Of a DNA stretch of 64,000 bases, positions 33,167-41,772 are shown one piece after another. Within the stretch, counting starts at the first letter, position 1. Each line of letters starts with the position of its first letter. The DNA comes from DRPN01 sp964599235 (GTDB lineage Bacteria > Bacteroidota > Bacteroidia > Bacteroidales > VadinHA17), in NCBI GenBank assembly GCA_964599235.1, contig CAZRDX010000031.1:62001-126000 (forward strand). The letters are read 5' to 3'. The notes beneath the pieces were generated by a model. It saw only the letters and a program-made list of their open reading frames with translations, made no database searches and was not told where the DNA came from. Both the position numbers and the translations under genes were made by a program.

Positions 33167-36100
33167 ATGACCGGTATGCAGAGGAAGGCAGAGCGTGTGT
33201 GGAAGGTCTTGTATATCGTTCTTCCCTTGTTCATATGGGGGTCGTTACCACAGGCCGGGGGACAGTTCTATAACGGCCGTCAGATGACCTTCGGGAAGAA
33301 CAGGGTACAGTACAATCAGTTCTTCTGGTCCTATTACAGGTTCGAAGAGTTCGATGTCTATTTCAACGAGTACGGTCGACCGCTGGCTGAATACACTTCG
33401 AGGGTGGCCAAAAAAAAGCTTTATGAGATCGAGGATTATTTCGACTACACCCTCAACAAGCGCTTGATCTTCCTGGTCTACAACAAGCTCACCGACTTCC
33501 GCCAGAGCAACATCGGGCTCCCGGATGGAGAGGAGGAGAGTAACGTGGGGGGGATACGTTACGTGATCGACAACAAGGTCTTTCTTTTCTATCCCGGCGA
33601 TCATGTCACCTACGACCGTGAGATCGGCAAGGCCATTGCCCAGGTACTGATCAACGAGATGCTCAACCGCGGCGACATGAAGGAGAAGGTCTCTTCCAAT
33701 GCCCGTTTTGATCTGCCCGATTGGTTCGTCAAAGGTCTGATCTCGTATGTGTCCGATCCTCTCAATCCCGAAGTGCGCAACAAAGCCCGTGACGGTTTCC
33801 TTTCGGGCCGTTACCGTAAGCTCAACAATCTGGAGAAAGAGGATGCCGTGGTGGCCGGCCACATGTTCTGGAAATACATCGCCGACGAGTACGGCGATGC
33901 GGTCATCCCCAACATCCTCTACATGACCCGCATGGACAAGAATCTCGAGAAAGGCTTCATCAATGTGCTGGGCATCAGGATCAAGGATCTGTCAGACGAC
34001 TGGGTGGCCTATTACAGGAAGGTCTTCGAACCCGAGGTGCAAGGACGCGAACAGCCCGCAGGCGTTTCCCTGCGCAAACGCACCCGCCCGGGCAGGGTGT
34101 ACGAGAAAATGCGCGTCAGTCCCGACGGCATCCACATCGCATATGTGACCAACGAACTGGGCCGCTACAAGGTATGGATCCAGAACCTGCGCACGGGAAA
34201 AAGAAAAAAGATCTACGCCCACGAACCCAAAGTGGAACAGATCATCGACTACACCTACCCGGTGCTCGACTGGTATCCCAACGGCCAGATGCTGGTCTTT
34301 ATCGCCGAACAGGACGGCGGACTCAAGATGTTCTTCTACCGTCTTGGTTCCCGTAAGCCCGAGGTGCTCAACCTGCTCTATTTCGAAAAGATCCTTGACA
34401 TGGATTTTTCCGACGACGGTTCGCGTCTGGTCTTTTCGGCTGTCCGGAACGGGCAGACCGACCTCTATGTCTATGATCTGGCCTCCGGCACCAACGAACA
34501 ACTCACCAACGATCTGGAGGATGATCTTCATCCCCGCTTCATCAACCATTCGGAACAGATCCTTTTCAGCAGCAACCGCCGTTCCGACACCCTTACCCGG
34601 GGCAATCCGCCCGGTTACCAGGTGCTTCCCTACCATGATCTGTTCATCTACGATTACCAGCATCGTTCGAAAGTGCTGATGCGGCTGGCGGAAGGGAACT
34701 ATGTCGACAAGGATTATGCGCAGCAGGCCGGTGAGCGCGACTTTCTCTATCTGAGCAATGCCAACGGCATCGTCAACCGTTATCTCGCCCGTTTCGACAG
34801 CGGCATCGCTTTCATCGACACGGCCATCCACTATCGCTATTTCACCAGTTCCACTCCCCTCACCGATTACGACCGCGATATCCTGGAACAGGATTACGAT
34901 CCCCAGGCCGGGGTGGTGGGTGATGTGGTCTTCACCGACGGGCGGTACCGCCCCGAATACGACCGTCCCGACCTGCAGGCTCATCCCCAGGAGGAAGCAC
35001 TGCGACCCACCGCCTACCGTCATCTGCTCGACAGCATCTACGCTGCAGCCGACTCGATCGAACGTCTCCGCCAGTGGCTTATCGAAGAAGACAAAAAACG
35101 CAAAGACACCCTCACCCAACCCCTCTACAGCTATTTCCATGACAAGAACCTTATCGATATCAACTATTACATCTTCGAACAGGAAAAACAGAACTACTAC
35201 AACTCCTTCTTTTTGGGAAAATATGCCAACGTCGATCTGGACACGGCCCGGCTTCATTTTCCGGCCATCCGTATTTACGAGACCGCTTTTTATCAGGATT
35301 ATTCCGCCAACCAGCTCGATTTCGGCTTCCTCAACAAAGGCTACCAGTACTTCAACGGCAGCGGGATGTATTACAACCCGGGCCTGAACGGGATGTTCAA
35401 GATCGGCATCAAGGATCTTTTTGAGGATTACCGCATCACGGGAGGGTTTCGTTTTTCCGCTGATTTCACGAGCAACGAATATCTGCTGAGTTTCGAGAAC
35501 CTGAAGAAGCGTATCGACAAGCAGGTGGTTTACCACCGTCAGTCGTACAAGGCGATCAACAACAACAGCGATGCTTACGAGAAGGTCACCTCGCAGCAGC
35601 TTTTCTATTCCCTGAAGTATCCTTTCAATCAGGTGCTGGCTTTGCGGGCCACGGCCAGTTTCCGCCTCGACCGCATGGCTCCGCTGGCCACTGACAACGC
35701 CAATCTGAACCGCAGGATCACCTATCTCCCCTGGGCGAGTCTCAAGCTGGAATACATCTTCGACAACACCCGCCCGCGCACTACCAACATCCTTTTCGGT
35801 ACACGGTTCAAGATCTTCGGTGAAGCCTATTACCAGCTCAACCAGCGGCGTAGTGACGTGATCATCTTCGGCGCCGATCTCCGGCACTATCAGCGTATCC
35901 ACCGCGACCTGATCCTGGCCACCCGCCTGGCCGGCAGCGGCTCGGTGGGACACTACAAACTGCTCTATTACCTGGGCGGAGTGGACAACTCCCTGATGTA
36001 CATGTTCAACCCCAACAAGAACTTCAACCGCGCCATCCCCATCGACTACACCCAGAACTACATCTTCCAGACCGTGGCCACCGACATGCGGGGTTTCCGT

Positions 36101-36478
36101 CAGAACATCCGCAACGGCAGCAATTTCATCCTCTTCAATGCCGAGTTGCGGTGGCCGGTGTTCCGTTATCTGGCCAACCATCCGCTGGGTTCACGCTTCC
36201 TCAACAGTTTTCAGATCGTCGCCTTCGGTGACGTGGGGACCGCCTGGTCGGGGATCAACCCCTATGCCGGACAGAACGCCTATGACAAACGCGTCGTACA
36301 CAACGGTCCTCTGACAGTGATCCTTGAGACCAACCGCGAGCCTTTCGTGGAAGGTTTCGGTGTGGGAGCACGGGCCCTGATATTCGGTTATTTTCTCAAT
36401 TTCAACATCGCTTGGGGTGTGGAAAACTACCGTATCCTTCCCCACATCTTTCATGTCTCATTCAGCACAGATTTCTGA
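33167..36478 (+). CDS. Large outer-membrane protein: peptidase-like domain, beta-propeller, C-terminal barrel
   Basis: The protein is 1,103 residues from the ATG at 33167 (a GTG at 33149 is possible). After a signal peptide ending near GGQF, residues 25-280 resemble the peptidase-MA/gluzincin-like domain seen in some propeller proteins, with WFVKGLISYVS where active enzymes have W-x-x-E-G-x-A-x-Y, and LINEM in place of HExxH, so it is probably inactive. Residues 300-560 contain TolB/PD40-type blades (RVSPDGIHIAYVTN, FSDDGSRLVFSAV). From about 690 to the end is an outer-membrane barrel ending in the aromatic FSTDF, the BAM-recognition-type C-terminus. It may act in assembly or surface presentation; no specific function is known to me. 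Confidence 0.8.
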   Translation: MTGMQRKAERVWKVLYIVLPLFIWGSLPQAGGQFYNGRQMTFGKNRVQYNQFFWSYYRFEEFDVYFNEYGRPLAEYTSRVAKKKLYEIEDYFDYTLNKRLIFLVYNKLTDFRQSNIGLPDGEEESNVGGIRYVIDNKVFLFYPGDHVTYDREIGKAIAQVLINEMLNRGDMKEKVSSNARFDLPDWFVKGLISYVSDPLNPEVRNKARDGFLSGRYRKLNNLEKEDAVVAGHMFWKYIADEYGDAVIPNILYMTRMDKNLEKGFINVLGIRIKDLSDDWVAYYRKVFEPEVQGREQPAGVSLRKRTRPGRVYEKMRVSPDGIHIAYVTNELGRYKVWIQNLRTGKRKKIYAHEPKVEQIIDYTYPVLDWYPNGQMLVFIAEQDGGLKMFFYRLGSRKPEVLNLLYFEKILDMDFSDDGSRLVFSAVRNGQTDLYVYDLASGTNEQLTNDLEDDLHPRFINHSEQILFSSNRRSDTLTRGNPPGYQVLPYHDLFIYDYQHRSKVLMRLAEGNYVDKDYAQQAGERDFLYLSNANGIVNRYLARFDSGIAFIDTAIHYRYFTSSTPLTDYDRDILEQDYDPQAGVVGDVVFTDGRYRPEYDRPDLQAHPQEEALRPTAYRHLLDSIYAAADSIERLRQWLIEEDKKRKDTLTQPLYSYFHDKNLIDINYYIFEQEKQNYYNSFFLGKYANVDLDTARLHFPAIRIYETAFYQDYSANQLDFGFLNKGYQYFNGSGMYYNPGLNGMFKIGIKDLFEDYRITGGFRFSADFTSNEYLLSFENLKKRIDKQVVYHRQSYKAINNNSDAYEKVTSQQLFYSLKYPFNQVLALRATASFRLDRMAPLATDNANLNRRITYLPWASLKLEYIFDNTRPRTTNILFGTRFKIFGEAYYQLNQRRSDVIIFGADLRHYQRIHRDLILATRLAGSGSVGHYKLLYYLGGVDNSLMYMFNPNKNFNRAIPIDYTQNYIFQTVATDMRGFRQNIRNGSNFILFNAELRWPVFRYLANHPLGSRFLNSFQIVAFGDVGTAWSGINPYAGQNAYDKRVVHNGPLTVILETNREPFVEGFGVGARALIFGYFLNFNIAWGVENYRILPHIFHVSFSTDF

Positions 36479-36480
36479 TC

Positions 36481-36849
36481 ATGACAGTCACTCAGTTCAT
36501 CATTCTGTTGCTCACCGGTCTTTTGGCCGGTTTTGTCAGTGGTGCGATGGGGGTTGGCGGCGGTATCGTCATCGTCCCCTCGCTGGTATTCCTGCTGGGC
36601 ATGTCGCAGCACGAGGCCCAGGGGACCAGCCTGGGCGTGCTGGTGGTGCCGGTGGTGGCCCTCGGTGCATGGAACTATTACCGCAACGGCTACCTCAACG
36701 TGCGGTTCGCCATCGTCCTGATCATCGCCTTCATCATAGGCAGCTTCCTTGGCTCGGAGGTGGCCATCCACATCCCCGACAGAGTGTTGCGGAAGATCTT
36801 CGGAGGTGTGGTCCTGATCCTGGCTCTCAAAATGATCTTCGGAAAATGA
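36481..36849 (+). CDS. Half-length TSUP (TauE/SafE-like) membrane protein
   Basis: Predicted transporter of sulfur-containing anions or organic acids. The 122-residue protein has four hydrophobic segments and the TSUP N-terminal signature LLAGFVSGAMGVGGGIVIVPSLVF, followed by the conserved QGTSL motif. Usual TSUP proteins are about 250 residues with two such repeats; only one is present here, so the active form would be a homodimer. The reading frame is clean and starts two bases after the outer-membrane protein stop. It precedes the M20 hydrolase gene by seven bases, suggesting one transcript. Confidence 0.85.
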   Translation: MTVTQFIILLLTGLLAGFVSGAMGVGGGIVIVPSLVFLLGMSQHEAQGTSLGVLVVPVVALGAWNYYRNGYLNVRFAIVLIIAFIIGSFLGSEVAIHIPDRVLRKIFGGVVLILALKMIFGK

Positions 36850-36856
36850 CCGGCCC

Positions 36857-38053
36857 ATGGAAACGTTCAAACCATTGGCGATCCTCCGTGAGACAGAAGC
36901 CATTTATCAGCGGCTTCTGGAGATACGTCATCATCTGCACCGTTATCCGGAACTCTCTTTCCATGAAGAAGGAACCCAGCGTTATCTGGCGGAACAGCTG
37001 AGGGGTCTCCGGCCGGACGATCTGACAGAGGTGGCACGGACAGGTCTTCTGGCCCGCATGGAGGGGGCCGGCCCCGGGCCGGTGATCGTCCTGCGTGCCG
37101 ACATGGATGCTCTGCCCATCACCGAAGAGAACGATGTGCCTTACCGTTCGGAGGTGGAGGGTGTGATGCATGCCTGCGGCCACGATGTACACATGACCTG
37201 TCTGTTAGGTGCCGCCACCCTGCTTGGGAAATGGCGGCATCGGTGGCAGGGCACGGTGTTGTTCCTTTTTCAGCCGGCAGAAGAGAGTCTCCCCGGCGGG
37301 GCCAAAGAGATCGTGGAGAGCGGCATCCTCGACAGGCACCATGCATCCCTGGTGGCAGGCCAGCATGTCGATCCCACCCTCCCCGCCGGCACCGTCGGCT
37401 ACCGCCCCGGCCCCTACATGGCTTCCTCCGATGAACTGTATCTGACCGTCTCAGGAAAAGGAGGTCATGCCGCCCTCCCCGCCGCCGTCACCAACACTCC
37501 CTATATCGCCGCCAGGACGCTCACCACCCTGGAGGATTTCGTGGAAGAGAACACCCCGGGCGACTTCCCGTCGGTGCTGCGGTTTGGGAAAGTAGTCGCC
37601 AACGGCGCCACCAACATCATTCCCCCAGAAGTGAAGATGGAAGGCACTTTCCGGGCCTTTGACGAGTCATGGAGGGAAAATGCCCATAAAAAACTGCAGG
37701 AGATCACTGCCACGATCGCCCGAGAACACCACGGCCGGGCCGATCTGGAGATCAGGAAAGGCTATCCCGTACTGGTGAACGACGAGAAAGCGGTCGCCCT
37801 GGCCCGCTCTTTTTCTGAAGAAATGCTGGGAAAAAACAACGTCAGGGCGCTGGATCTTCGGATGACCGCCGAGGATTTCGCTTATTATTCCCAACGCTAT
37901 CCTGCACTCTTTTTCCGTCTGGGTGTGGCACCTCCCGGCCGGGACGAAGTGCCGCCCCTGCATTCACCCCGTTTCGACATCCACGAGCCGGCCCTCATCA
38001 CGGGTGCCGCCCACCTCACCTGGCTCACACTCTCCTTTCTCCAAAGATGGTGA
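36857..38053 (+). CDS. M20-family amidohydrolase (N-acyl amino acid / hippurate hydrolase-like)
   Basis: Metal-dependent hydrolase that removes acyl groups from amino acids or related amides. The 398-residue cytoplasmic protein has RHHLHRYPELSFHE, the metal site LRADMDALPI and MHACGHDVHMT, the catalytic Glu in FQPAEESLPGG, the lid/dimerisation domain with SGKGGHAALP, and the C-terminal ligand region in PPLHSPRFDIHE. These are typical of M20D (IAA-amino acid hydrolase/hippuricase) proteins. Exact substrate cannot be read from sequence. The gene lies seven bases after the TSUP gene, which might export or import an acid product. Confidence 0.92.
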   Translation: METFKPLAILRETEAIYQRLLEIRHHLHRYPELSFHEEGTQRYLAEQLRGLRPDDLTEVARTGLLARMEGAGPGPVIVLRADMDALPITEENDVPYRSEVEGVMHACGHDVHMTCLLGAATLLGKWRHRWQGTVLFLFQPAEESLPGGAKEIVESGILDRHHASLVAGQHVDPTLPAGTVGYRPGPYMASSDELYLTVSGKGGHAALPAAVTNTPYIAARTLTTLEDFVEENTPGDFPSVLRFGKVVANGATNIIPPEVKMEGTFRAFDESWRENAHKKLQEITATIAREHHGRADLEIRKGYPVLVNDEKAVALARSFSEEMLGKNNVRALDLRMTAEDFAYYSQRYPALFFRLGVAPPGRDEVPPLHSPRFDIHEPALITGAAHLTWLTLSFLQRW

Positions 38054-38098
38054 AACCAAAAAGAACAGCAGGAGGATACCATCTTCCGTTTTCTTTTT

Positions 38099-38106
38099 TA
38101 TTTTTG
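38099..38106 (+). promoter_or_regulatory. -7 promoter element of the ferredoxin gene
   Basis: TATTTTTG matches TAnnTTTG exactly, 34 bases before the ferredoxin ATG, in a T-rich run after the M20 gene. Confidence 0.65.
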
Positions 38107-38140
38107 CACACGTATTTTTTAACACTTAAAATGTAGAGCT

Positions 38141-38308
38141 ATGGCTTACGTGATCACTGAAGATTGCACCGCTTGCGGCACCTGTATCGACGAATGTCCT
38201 GTGGACGCCATTTCTGAAGGCGACATCTACAAGATCGATCCTGAACTTTGCACCGACTGCGGTGCATGTGCAGAAGTGTGCCCGGTGGATGCTATCCATC
38301 CTGAATGA
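38141..38308 (+). CDS. 2[4Fe-4S] ferredoxin
   Basis: Small low-potential electron carrier of anaerobic metabolism, for example for pyruvate:ferredoxin oxidoreductase or hydrogenase. I translated 55 residues starting MAYVITEDCTACGTC. Two classic cluster motifs are complete: Cys9, Cys12, Cys15, Cys19 and Cys37, Cys40, Cys43, Cys47, each of the form C-x2-C-x2-C-x3-C-P. The protein matches clostridial-type ferredoxins in length. It is monocistronic, with a -7 promoter element upstream and a strong terminator 26 bases downstream, fitting high expression. Confidence 0.97.
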   Translation: MAYVITEDCTACGTCIDECPVDAISEGDIYKIDPELCTDCGACAEVCPVDAIHPE

Positions 38309-38334
38309 TCCTGATCAGGACAGGAAAGGAAATG

Positions 38335-38370
38335 ATCCCGGCTACAGAGAAAGGGCCGGGATTTTTTTTC
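38335..38370 (+). terminator. Rho-independent terminator of the ferredoxin gene
   Basis: Stem ATCCCGGC/GCCGGGAT with a 12-base loop, followed by a run of eight T. It sits between the ferredoxin gene and the convergent GldB-like gene. Confidence 0.9.
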
Positions 38371-38389
38371 ATTTTTTCAGCAGATCTCG

Positions 38390-39409
38390 TCAGTGTGGAT
38401 CATACGCTGAACCGTCGAGGATCTTCTGGTAGTTGGTCTCGCTCATCAGCTCAGAGAGGGTGACCTCCTTGTGACGTTCCATGTAGCGACGCACGATCTG
38501 CCAGCCGAGCCAGTTGGCCGCCCGGCCGGGCGACTCCCTCGGAAAATAACTGGTAAAGGGTGCATCACGGGTCAGCTTGTTCATCGTCATGTAATCGGTC
38601 TTGAACAACAGCTTCTGCTCAATGAGATAAGCCCACATCGGAGCCTCGTTCTCTCTGCACCATTTCATCTGTTCGGGGGTGAAGCCGGCGATCACCTCAT
38701 CTTTCTCATCGGGCATCATCGCCTTGACGAAATAGAGCAGTTTTCCTTCGTAGATCATCCTGTTGATGACGTTCTCAGTCACCACCGTATCCCCCGGCGG
38801 AGCGAAAGGGAACTCCGTACTTGCCAACGCATACATGCAGTCGGAAGGGATCTTCTCAGGTACCATCTTACGCTGCATGTATTTCGGGATACCCAGCCGG
38901 TCGTACCAGACGACGTCCTTGCCCAGATAACGGTCAAGACCGATGCCGAGGATACCCTCATCGATGAGCAGGGATGCATTGAACCCCGAGATGTAGGTGT
39001 AGATCCGCGGGACGTCCTTCTCTGGGAAATAATAGCGATAATGCTTGAAGGCTGATGTCAGCTTCTTTTCCAGTTCGTGCACATCAGGATAGACCTCCAT
39101 CACCTTCCGGTATACCTCGCGGTTCAGGTCGTCGGTAATAAAAAGACGGAAATACTGATCGAACACCTGAGAACCGGGCTGCCCCACATTGATGAGCTGC
39201 AGGAAACGCCGGAAGAACAAAGGATATTCTTTCCGGAAACGGGGCACCGAAGCGATCACACTGTCCACGGAAGGCTCGAAAAGTTCCCTCTCGAACCGGA
39301 CGATCTTTACCTTCGCATCGATGTCGGAAACATCCACCTTGAGCGGATTACGATGGCAGCCGAAATAGGCAACCATACCAACGAGAAGAAAAAAGAGCCA
39401 TTTTTTCAT
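38390..39409 (-). CDS. gldB: GldB-like lipoprotein
   Basis: Lipoprotein of the GldB family, first found in gliding motility of Bacteroidota and also present in many non-gliding members. The 339-residue protein has a lipobox (AYFGC, Cys18) and a globular domain resembling DUF2268-type Zn-peptidase folds, with IVRFERELF, YISGFNASLLIDEGILGIGLDRYLG and GRAANWLGWQIVRRYM. No HExxH motif is visible, so a catalytic role is unlikely. No other gld genes are nearby. The T9SS-tagged nuclease at 46427 shows that the cell has the associated secretion system. It ends convergently with the ferredoxin gene. Confidence 0.82.
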   Translation of the reverse strand: MKKWLFFLLVGMVAYFGCHRNPLKVDVSDIDAKVKIVRFERELFEPSVDSVIASVPRFRKEYPLFFRRFLQLINVGQPGSQVFDQYFRLFITDDLNREVYRKVMEVYPDVHELEKKLTSAFKHYRYYFPEKDVPRIYTYISGFNASLLIDEGILGIGLDRYLGKDVVWYDRLGIPKYMQRKMVPEKIPSDCMYALASTEFPFAPPGDTVVTENVINRMIYEGKLLYFVKAMMPDEKDEVIAGFTPEQMKWCRENEAPMWAYLIEQKLLFKTDYMTMNKLTRDAPFTSYFPRESPGRAANWLGWQIVRRYMERHKEVTLSELMSETNYQKILDGSAYDPH

Positions 39410-39593
39410 TGATCCTGCAATATTGGGTTTCCACCTTCCTCAACCGGCAGGCCGGAGGATCATAACTGCGAAGATACGAACTTCCGCGTTACCTTATCAC
39501 ACCCCTTCTGCGCAAACAGTGCTCCATATTACCTGAGCCCTGCAACCATCTTGTTTTTCTGGTACCGAGACATCCTCTTCTCAGGGAGAGAGT

Positions 39594-39616
39594 CCTGATG
39601 CTCCTCCAGCATCAGG
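39594..39616. repeat. Perfect hairpin within the gene-free stretch
   Basis: CCTGATGCT and AGCATCAGG pair over nine bases around a five-base loop (CCTCC). No T run follows on either strand, so it is not a standard terminator. It is the clearest secondary structure in the gap. Confidence 0.7.
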
Positions 39617-40312
39617 GTATTTCCAACGGAAATGCGAATAGGGCATCCGAAGATACCTGCAATACTTTCCCTATCGTGGCTTTGTTCACGATGCCGGGGA
39701 TCCCGATCCTGGCGGGTCCTTCCGGAATGCACGGGAGGTGTCCTTCGTCACGACCTGTGAGGAGTTCCCTGGCACCGGAATAACGCGTTTCCGGCATCGA
39801 TGGTTCTCGTTACCTTAGCAGGGATAGCGGAGCAAGATGAACACACCGGCAACAAGACCGGTTTCGTTTTCATCCGGACCACAAAAGGGGGAACAACGGC
39901 ACTGACCACTATTTCCTTCGCAAACGGAAGATCGCCGGGCAGAGGGATGTATTCCCGGAATGTACCATTACTGCCGTTCACATGAATACTCGTCCTGTCG
40001 GTTCTCCAACCTTACCCGGAACGCAACCCCGGAAGCGGAGGATGCCCCTCACCCCGGACATCGAAAAGAGCAGCAGGCAGGACATGGACCACCTGTGCAA
40101 AAGCTTCCTTAACCGGCCGCGCCAAGACGAAGAACATCACGGAAGGAACCCATCCTCTATACCGGCGAAGAGAAAAGGAAAGACATCCCATGAACTTTCT
40201 GCCAGTTCACCGACAGGTTCCGTGTGCACGGTATTTACCCATACGTGGACGGCAACTACTTCAGAGGGAACTGTCAGTCTTTACAAAAAATGTGCATTCC
40301 CTCTCCCAAACA

Positions 40313-40341
40313 AAAAAAGAGGGGAAGGTTCCCCTCTTTTT
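40313..40341 (-). terminator. Rho-independent terminator of the small lipoprotein gene
   Basis: Stem AAAGAGGGGAA/TTCCCCTCTTT with a two-base loop (GG), ending in a T run on the minus strand (the A run at 40312-40318). It lies about 50 bases beyond the stop at 40390. The flanking T run at 40337-40341 may also stop plus-strand transcripts. Confidence 0.85.
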
Positions 40342-40389
40342 ACCTGATAAACGGAACTGCCCCATGCCTATGCTTGGGCCCGTATTTTT

Positions 40390-40875
40390 TTACGGCTTGA
40401 ACACATCGCTGTAGGTCACATCGAACGTGCCGGATGCCTGAAGCGGTTCTTCTGTTTCGTTGTCCAGATAGGTCAGGGTGAACGAACCCTTGATCTTGTT
40501 CTTGGCCTGGTCGTGAGAGTCAACGGTCAGTGAGAGTTTCGTAACGTTGGTCACCGTGGTGAAGACAGCCGTATTGTTCTCAGCATAGGTGATCACAAAA
40601 GGCATCACGGTCGGCTCATCGCTGTCATAGTTATAGGTTCCCTGCGTAATGGTCCCGTCGATCAGCATCGAAAGCTCCTGTTCATTCTCCGAAGCATTGA
40701 TGTTCACTTTGTTATCGAGGACTCCTGCGAACAGGTTGGACAGCTCCGTTTTTTTACCGTGGATGGTCACGGTCACGGTTCCGCTGCCCAGATCCGTTTC
40801 TTTCGTATCATCCTTCGAGCATCCTGCCAGCACGGCCAGCATCATCAGCGAAAAAGCAAAAAGTTTCATTTTCAT
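40390..40875 (-). CDS. Small lipoprotein of unknown function (copy B)
   Basis: The 161-residue protein has a lipobox (LAVLAGC, Cys19), an Asp/Lys/Glu-rich linker and a beta-rich domain of about 130 residues rich in Thr, Val and Asn. The order of features (short basic/acidic start, a middle with GTITQGTYNY, then IKGSFTLTYLD and a final GTFDVTYSDV) parallels the neighbouring lipoprotein at 40944-41495, suggesting an old duplication. Codon use looks less GC-rich than in neighbours. A terminator follows. Function unknown; cell-surface or periplasmic location expected. Confidence 0.82.
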   Translation of the reverse strand: MKMKLFAFSLMMLAVLAGCSKDDTKETDLGSGTVTVTIHGKKTELSNLFAGVLDNKVNINASENEQELSMLIDGTITQGTYNYDSDEPTVMPFVITYAENNTAVFTTVTNVTKLSLTVDSHDQAKNKIKGSFTLTYLDNETEEPLQASGTFDVTYSDVFKP

Positions 40876-40911
40876 GTTCTAAAAATTATTGGGTTCAACA
40901 AATCATTTCCC

Positions 40912-40952
40912 TTTGATGCCTTTGCCCGGCATCGTCACGTGCATCAAAAGTA
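40912..40952 (-). promoter_or_regulatory. Leader of copy-B lipoprotein gene: -7 box and alternative hairpins
   Basis: On the minus strand TACTTTTG (40945-40952) matches the -7 consensus, overlapping the stop of the upstream lipoprotein gene. Just downstream two stems compete: GATGCC/GGCATC (40915-40920 with 40928-40933) and TTTGATGC/GCATCAAA (40912-40919 with 40941-40948). They share bases and cannot form together. Whether the long stem lies inside the transcript depends on the true start site. Confidence 0.4.
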
Positions 40953-41495
40953 GGGTTTCCGGGTCACTGATCTCCTCAGGATTTGAGAACGTCCCGGGCT
41001 CTTTTGAGAACGTCTTTCTTTCAGGGAGGAAAGATCGTCGTGCAGCCCCACTTTTTCATAATGTATCCGGAAAGTTCCTTTTATTCGGCATTTTTCTTCC
41101 CCTCCTGCTTTCCCAAGCAGCGCCTCGAACGTACCGGCCACACGGTTCTCCTTTTTCCGGTGCATTGTGAGAGTCAGGGTTCCTTGCCGCACGAGCAGGC
41201 GGGTGGCTCCGGCATCCTTTGAGCAGGTCATCACGAACTGTCGTTGCTGCCAGTGGTATTCCCCTTCCTGGAGGGTGTCGCTGAACATCAGCAGGAAACG
41301 TTCCACGTCAGTCTCTGCAGCGATCACGATCTCCCCCAGGGCGGCTGTGCTGCGCACCCGCGGGCAGCATATCTCCTTCCCGTCCATTTGCATCACCAGA
41401 CTGTTCCCATCCTCCTCATTGCAGGCAACCTGGATTAGCAGGAAGATGACAACGAAGACATACCGAACCACTCTCATACGGACAGAGCTTTTCAT
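40944..41495 (-). CDS. Small lipoprotein of unknown function (copy A)
   Basis: The 183-residue protein starts MKSSVRMRVVRYVFVVIFL with a lipobox IQVAC; the Met at 41477 is an alternative start. The beta-rich body contains TLQEGEYHW, RQGTLTLTMHRKK, VAGTFEALL and a closing KGTFRIHYEKV, matching the layout of the neighbouring copy B, though identity is low. The last 35 residues (KERRSQKSPGRSQ and on) are basic and have no counterpart in copy B, so the true end of the folded domain is near KVG. A pair of Cys (EICCP) is unusual. Possibly expressed together with copy B; the histidine kinase/LytTR pair lies 277 bases upstream. Confidence 0.72.
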   Translation of the reverse strand: MKSSVRMRVVRYVFVVIFLLIQVACNEEDGNSLVMQMDGKEICCPRVRSTAALGEIVIAAETDVERFLLMFSDTLQEGEYHWQQRQFVMTCSKDAGATRLLVRQGTLTLTMHRKKENRVAGTFEALLGKAGGEEKCRIKGTFRIHYEKVGLHDDLSSLKERRSQKSPGRSQILRRSVTRKPYF

Positions 41496-41772
41496 CGTCC
41501 AAGATTCACAGGTTCGTTCCACCGGTCGTTGGCCCTGCATTCGATCCCGCTGCCCTTCTTCTTTTCCACTCCTGCCTTCAACAGCCCGGGAACGGACAGG
41601 AAAAAGTACCTGCCCGCATGCACAATCAATGGATATCCTGTCATGACCCTTCATTTTTTTGGGATGGAACATCAGGAAATCGATCCGTACGAAACCCTGC
41701 ATCCCAAAAATATCGCTCATGAACTCACGATAGGATCCGTATTTGAATACACCCTCAACGACCTTGAGAACG

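Larger units (their letters stand above)
39410..40389. other. 980-bp stretch with no supportable gene
   Basis: Between the start of the GldB-like gene and the end of the small lipoprotein gene both strands hold only short frames (up to about 120 residues) with no signal peptide, motif or family resemblance, and frames are broken often. Hairpins occur at 39594-39616 and a terminator at 40313-40341. It may be a decayed gene, a region for an unrecognised RNA, or spacer DNA. It is by far the longest such gap in the window. Confidence 0.6.

Noticed and set aside
33992..36181. 729-codon minus-strand frame
   Set aside because: It lies opposite the outer-membrane propeller/barrel gene, has no signal peptide or motifs, and its Val/Glu/Gly-rich composition fits a shadow of a coding strand.
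39594..39616. Nine-base-pair hairpin considered as a terminator
   Set aside because: No T run follows on either strand and no gene ends close by on the proper side.
39612..40347. Several 60-120-codon frames in the gene-free stretch
   Set aside because: They overlap each other on both strands, lack start-site features, motifs and signal peptides, and do not resemble a known family. The region is reported as unassigned.
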